Below are positions 59,501 through 64,000 of a stretch of DNA of 64,000 nt, in pieces. This DNA is from Euryodendron excelsum. Its lineage: Eukaryota; Streptophyta; Magnoliopsida; Ericales; Pentaphylacaceae. A program made the translations under genes and the position numbers. The notes under the pieces were generated by a model, which saw only the letters and a list, made by a program, of their open reading frames with translations, searched no databases and had not been told where the DNA came from. Where the stretch lies: contig CM065397.1 of the NCBI GenBank assembly GCA_033060915.1, positions 12,387,001-12,451,000 of the forward strand. Reading direction: 5' to 3'. Numbering within the stretch: the first letter of the stretch is position 1; each line of letters opens with the position of its first letter.

Positions 59501-61651
59501 CATGTTTGCATCCAGTTTGACCAGTGTTTTGCACTGGATTTGGTAACAATTTAGTGTAAGTTCAGTATTAGAAATCAGTTGGGAAAATATTATAAAAAGT
59601 GGACATAATTTGAAAACCATAGTTAAGCATTAGTTTGAGTAACTTACCGATTGAAAGACAAATAAGCAGATGGGGGGGGGGGTAATGGCCTGGGGGGGGG
59701 GGGGGGGGACTTGCTTTTTCCTTTGGTTGTGTGTGTGTGGATGGTTGTGGGTGGGGTGGGGTGGGGTGTGCTTGGTTGATATATATTGGGTGTACCTTAA
59801 ATTTTCAGCCGTGGATCAGCTTTTTTTTGTGTCTTTTTTGCCTCTTTTCGTTTTTAAACTGCTATACTTTGAGAAGTAATTTTTCTTGCTGACAGAAAGG
59901 AAATTAATAAAATATACTGGTGTGTTCTCAATAATCTTCCGTACACAGTTATCTCACATCCAGGCTAAAGTACAAAAGTTTATCTCACCCAACAATTCAC
60001 AGGCAGGCAATTTCGGTGTCCTGCAAGGTGCAGTCAGGTTTGACCACACTAGGGGATATAGATTCTCCACTTATGTTCAGTACTGGATAAGGAAGTCAAT
60101 GTCAACCTTGGTGGCACAGCATTCGAGGGGGATTCGAATTCCTGTATGTATTCCTCTTTATTATGTTGCTTCATTCAAATTTCATGTTTGTGAAAGCTAG
60201 AACTTACTCTCTTTGTTGCTTTCGTATTTGAATTTTATGTAGTTCACTTTAAGCCAGGCAATAAATCAGATACAGAAAGCTCGAAAGGCCCTAAAAAGCA
60301 TCCAGGGGAAATACCCAGATGATGATGACATTGCAAAGTTCACGGGACTATCCTTAGCTAAAATAACTTCAGCAAGCAAATGCTTGAGGGTTGTGGGTTC
60401 AATTGATCGGAAAATTGGGGATTCCAGCAGTGCTAAGTTTTTGGTACGATGCATATTCCGTATTCTGCATCATCTCAGTTCAAGTGTGCATCACCCTCAT
60501 TTGTTCCAGCACGTTACAGACTCATTGTAGCTTTGGCACTTGTTCATTGAGCCTAACTCTCTGTGTTAAAGATGTGCTTAATTTGATTCACCTGTTGCAT
60601 AGGATTCCAGTTCTTCATTATTGCTTAGGAAAATAAAGATTCATGAACGATATTTACTAATTTTTAATTTGCTGTTAAAATCTCACAGTGCCCTAAAGTT
60701 CTCTGGACATAAAGCATAAACATATTTAGAACTTCTGTCGTTCTTAGCTACTTAGGAAGCAACAGATACTGGACAAAACCTCAGTGTGTCTTCTTTTGGA
60801 GGAAGGTGCACATGTTCAGTCACCCTCATTATCTGATTGGCAACCATATGTCACCTATATATTGGGAGAATGAACATCCATGAAGCACAATTTTGATACT
60901 TCCTTTATTTTATCATTTTCTTTTTATATTCTTTTTTTTTTTAGTTGTTGGTTGTTCAAATAAAATGAGAAATCGAGGATAAAATTGGAACTGAAAGCCA
61001 TTCATCTATCTTTATGCTCTTGCTTAATTAGAACTTTGCACCCATGTCATCTACAGCTTTTAATTTCTGAGAATTTCAACTGCAGGTTTGTTAAGTACAT
61101 TTTGGTAACATTAGAAATATCAAAATAATGCATGCACTCTTATAATAAAAATAAACTAAATTACACTATTGCTCTATTTATATACATGATAAATGTTTGT
61201 TGAATGATCTACTTTTGGGGGATGGTGGCTGGGTGTTTATACTTATTCGGGTAGGGTTTAATTTGGAAAACTGTCTAAGAAAATTCTGTCTCTTAGAACA
61301 AAACCTCACTGAGAGTCCTTAAAGAGATAGTTTTTTTTTTTTTAATTTTGATGTGTTGTCATGATGCAGGAGTTCACACCAGATACATCAATAGAGATCA
61401 CCGAAGAAACTGTCATGAGGCAGCACATGATCAAAGACATAGATGATCTTCTGAACACGCTGGATCGGAGAGAGAGGCAAGTGTTGGTCCTGAGATTCGG
61501 GCTTGGTGACCATCAGCGCAAGTCACTTGAGGAGATAGGGAGGCTTTTCTGTGTGAGCAAAGAATGGATAAGGAAGATAGAGCGGACGGCTTTGACAAAA
61601 CTAAGGGATGAAGAATCCTGCAGAAATTTGAGCCATTATTTGCACTTGTAG
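56525..61651 (+). CDS. SIG3: Plastid RNA polymerase sigma factor, SIG3-like (7 exons)
   Basis: Nuclear-encoded sigma-70 subunit that directs the bacterial-type plastid RNA polymerase to promoters. Exons: 56525-56618, 58245-58387, 58560-59057, 59145-59375, 60003-60143, 60243-60443, 61370-61651; all introns GT-AG and in phase, 1590 nt, 529 residues (Arabidopsis SIG3 is about 570). Start [22 protein letters not shown] then a Ser-rich stretch fits a chloroplast transit peptide. Residues about 80-245 are a variable, basic region. Sigma region 1.2/2 opens [16 protein letters not shown] and [12 protein letters not shown]; region 2 contains [16 protein letters not shown], then [20 protein letters not shown] and the 2.4 helix [19 protein letters not shown]; region 3 spans 370-436; region 4 has [13 protein letters not shown] and the helix-turn-helix [20 protein letters not shown]. 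Assignment to SIG3 over SIG1/2/6 rests on [22 protein letters not shown] and KEWIRKIE as I remember the family. Confidence 0.92.
59671..59711. repeat. Poly-G runs in sigma factor intron 4
   Basis: Two long G runs, followed by GTGGGGTGGGG to about 59770. Such runs are prone to length errors in sequencing. The intron context means they do not touch coding sequence. Confidence 0.9.
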
Positions 61652-63067
61652 TTGCAGATTACTCCAACAAGCTTATTGTCAACTCCTGAATTTGGATTAG
61701 TTCAGATGAATTGGTATAGAAGATGCCAAATTTTGACATTTTGGTAATATCTAAAGATCTAAATTTTTTGTCGCAGGCTTTGAACTGAAACTCTCCAGCT
61801 GCATTCTGATGATTAGTGTTGATGGTCAGACTTCCTGATAGTGATCCAATGACCACATGAACTCTTCTATACAGATTCTTTTTCAGTTTTCCTTCTTTTT
61901 TCTTTCCTTTCCAAATACTTTTTTTTTTCTTTTTTGTGTGGGGATGGGGACTGGAGAGGAACGATATGAGTTGAATATCTTGGCTATTTCGAACTTTGAT
62001 TGTTTTGGTCATACAATCTTTCGCAACACCCATCTTCCGAAATGTAATGTTCTATAATGTATTGTATATTTGTATCCTATAGAGTATATGGTGGTATATT
62101 TATCTCTACAATGAGAATTCCCAATCGAGATTCTCCCAAGTTATCAATTCAATTTTCCTTTTTTTTTTAATCTTTTTCTTCTGCTCTGCTTCTTGATTTG
62201 TGTGGTGGAACAGCTTTTTAATTTTATGTGGATCAGATGGGGTTTAATATATTTTTGGTAGGAAAAGCCAATTGAGCAGAAGCGGTATATTGGCTTTGTT
62301 GTCACAGTAAGTCAAAAATTTTCAGCATCTAATTTTAAGTTTTGGTTATCCAGTGCAAGTCAAAATTTTCTCAGCTCTACAGTGTATGTCAGTTACAGTG
62401 ATTGAGATTTCTACCTGGAAAGTTTTGGTTATCCTTGTGCCAGATTAGTGAACAATTGTTTTATCTTTTCTTTTCACATTGTACCCCAATCCATAGCACA
62501 AAGTATAGGGACTTGGTGCAGTTTATGATAGTGAGAAACAGGAAAGAGAGGTAAAATAACATCAGTTAGGAGAGAAAATTGAGGCCTTCTTAGGCCATTT
62601 TTTTTTATTTTTTCTTTATGACGTGATAGAATACGTCCAAGGTGAGCCTTGTGGCCAATCCCTGGTTAAGTAAATTCTCCCTGGGGCTAGCAAAGACCCA
62701 TAATTTACTAGTCTCTAGTTAAAGCACGGATCGCCCAAATAGGCTAAAAGTAATGCAGAGTACTTCATGCAATGTAGAATGACTCGTTCTAAAGTAATTT
62801 TTTCTGAGCTTGTATTTCAATATAATGTCTAACACTAAGCGATCTGAGCACTAATACTCTACAACTTTCTTCTTGAATTCCAAAAAATGCATGTGCATGG
62901 ATTTCAGAATGTATAGAAGAAAATGAGACCTGACGAGGGCATATTTGTTTGGGGTATAAGGCCCACAGGATTAGATAGCAATTCGTGTGGACCCCTTATT
63001 TCCATGTTTGGCACACACAAAATATGGGAGATTACATTCCCACCAGAGATGCAATCCTCCCAAATGA

Positions 63068-63108
63068 GGGATGTGCAATACCACATCCTATGTGGTATTG
63101 CACATCCC
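63068..63108. repeat. Perfect 19-bp hairpin
   Basis: GGGATGTGCAATACCACAT (63068-63086), loop CCT, then its exact reverse complement (63090-63108). No T run follows, so it is not a terminator. Outer sequences GGCATATTTGTTTGG (62939) and GTAAACAAACGGAGC (63368) are loosely inverted, suggesting the hairpin is inside a MITE of about 450 bp. Confidence 0.85.
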
Positions 63109-63777
63109 ATGAGAGGGGATAAGTGTAAAAAGTCAATTTCACCCCTCCTCTTGTATATTATATTATATTTTAGGGGTGAATAAGTAATTTCATTTATTTA
63201 TCCTATTCTTTATTTCATCTACATTAGACACAATAAATATAGTATTACTTATCCTGGTCTAACCAAATATTATATAAGTAATCTCCTATCATATTATAGT
63301 ATTACTTGTTGCAAATTATCACATTTTTAATCCCACAATATTATTTATTTATCATTTTTTTATCATGTAAACAAACGGAGCTTGAAAGTACACGTATCAA
63401 AACTTTAGTGGGGTTATGATAGGTTCATTAAATTGGAGTTCTAAACTATATTGACCTCTGTTGTATTGCATGGCCCTAAGCCTATAAGGTGAAATAAAAG
63501 TTACTCTTTCAATGATTTTGCTGACTAAGATTATATGCCCCTTGGAAATTGCTACCATAATGTCCCTCTTTTCCAGTCAACATCATGTAGTGGCACATGC
63601 TTGCTTTATCAGGAATAGGTTCTGCACCAACATTTCTTGAAGTTATTGAAATGGAAAAAAGCACGGTGATTGTGCGTGTTAAATAGAATTATCTTGAGAT
63701 TCTCCCAACATGCTGGTGGCAAATCCTCTTGGAAGACCCACTTCTGCCTCAGACATTTCTCAAGTTGTGAATGTGTG

Positions 63778-63780
<3 letters not shown>

Positions 63781-63824
<44 letters not shown>
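63781..63824. repeat. (GA)n microsatellite
   Basis: About 21 uninterrupted GA dinucleotides. Confidence 0.97.
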
Positions 63825-63826
<2 letters not shown>

Positions 63827-64000
63827 TTATTCTTTGAGTTGGAAGTAATCTTCAAAAAGAGGTCCATTGAAGTTGAGTTACAAGTTGTCTTCAGACTTTA
63901 GAGGAATATCCATGCCTTCAATTCTAAGCCATTGTTATAGCTTTGGCAGGGGAGAAATTGACTGGCCCCATGAGAAAGGGGGAACCAAAATTGACTATGC

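Larger units (their letters stand above)
61652..64000. other. Region right of the sigma factor gene
   Basis: The first 400 bp or so probably hold the sigma factor 3' UTR (TTCTATAATGTATTGTATATTTG near 62050). After that no gene is seen. A perfect hairpin lies at 63068-63108, possibly within a larger inverted-repeat element (about 62937-63384). A GA microsatellite is at 63781-63824. Confidence 0.55.

Overview
This window is nuclear DNA from a flowering plant. The genes have spliceosomal introns, the products belong to plant families (R2R3-MYB, RR-TZF CCCH zinc finger, plastid sigma factor, plant-type inositol oxygenase), and the AT-rich intergenic space is full of LTR retrotransposons, small inverted-repeat elements, a SINE and GA/CT microsatellites. 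The sequence alone does not fix the species.

Layout, left to right. (1) 1-732, minus strand: first exon of an R2R3-MYB gene (RAX/MYB36/MYB87-like start); the rest lies beyond the left edge. (2) About 0.9-18 kb: no gene seen. It holds a SINE with target-site duplications (1744-1965), two related inverted-repeat elements (8015-8460 and 14078-14514) and a diverged tandem segmental duplication (unit A about 9271-11775, unit B about 11783-15015). (3) 18453-19601, minus strand: an intact, intronless CCCH zinc-finger gene of 382 residues. (4) 20-25 kb: gene-free, with small repeats. (5) 25091-42379: a composite of nested LTR retrotransposons, 17.3 kb long and bounded by a perfect 5-bp duplication (ATAGA). 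Its backbone is a decayed minus-strand Ty3/gypsy element (gag, protease, reverse transcriptase, RNase H, integrase; Tat-lineage appearance). A second minus-strand element with a 4.3-kb LTR has merged into its left LTR, and two unrelated solo LTRs, each with perfect 5-bp duplications, sit inside. (6) 42.4-48.4 kb: gene-free, with two foldback elements. (7) 48467-52350, minus strand: an 11-exon myo-inositol oxygenase gene. All six iron ligands are present, but intron 2 has no GT donor at the expected place. (8) 52.4-56.5 kb: gene-free. (9) 56525-61651, plus strand: a complete 7-exon plastid RNA polymerase sigma factor gene (SIG3-like, 529 residues). (10) 61.7-64 kb: gene-free, with a perfect 19-bp hairpin.

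The four host genes are separate transcription units with unrelated roles: shoot or root developmental transcription factor, stress-type RNA-binding zinc finger, inositol catabolism, plastid transcription. I see no gene cluster or operon-like system. The most unusual signals are the missing MIOX splice donor, the chimeric nested retroelement with both protease and RT catalytic aspartates changed to asparagine, and arrays of short palindromes inside the LTRs, one of which was the target of a later insertion. I found no convincing undescribed biological system.
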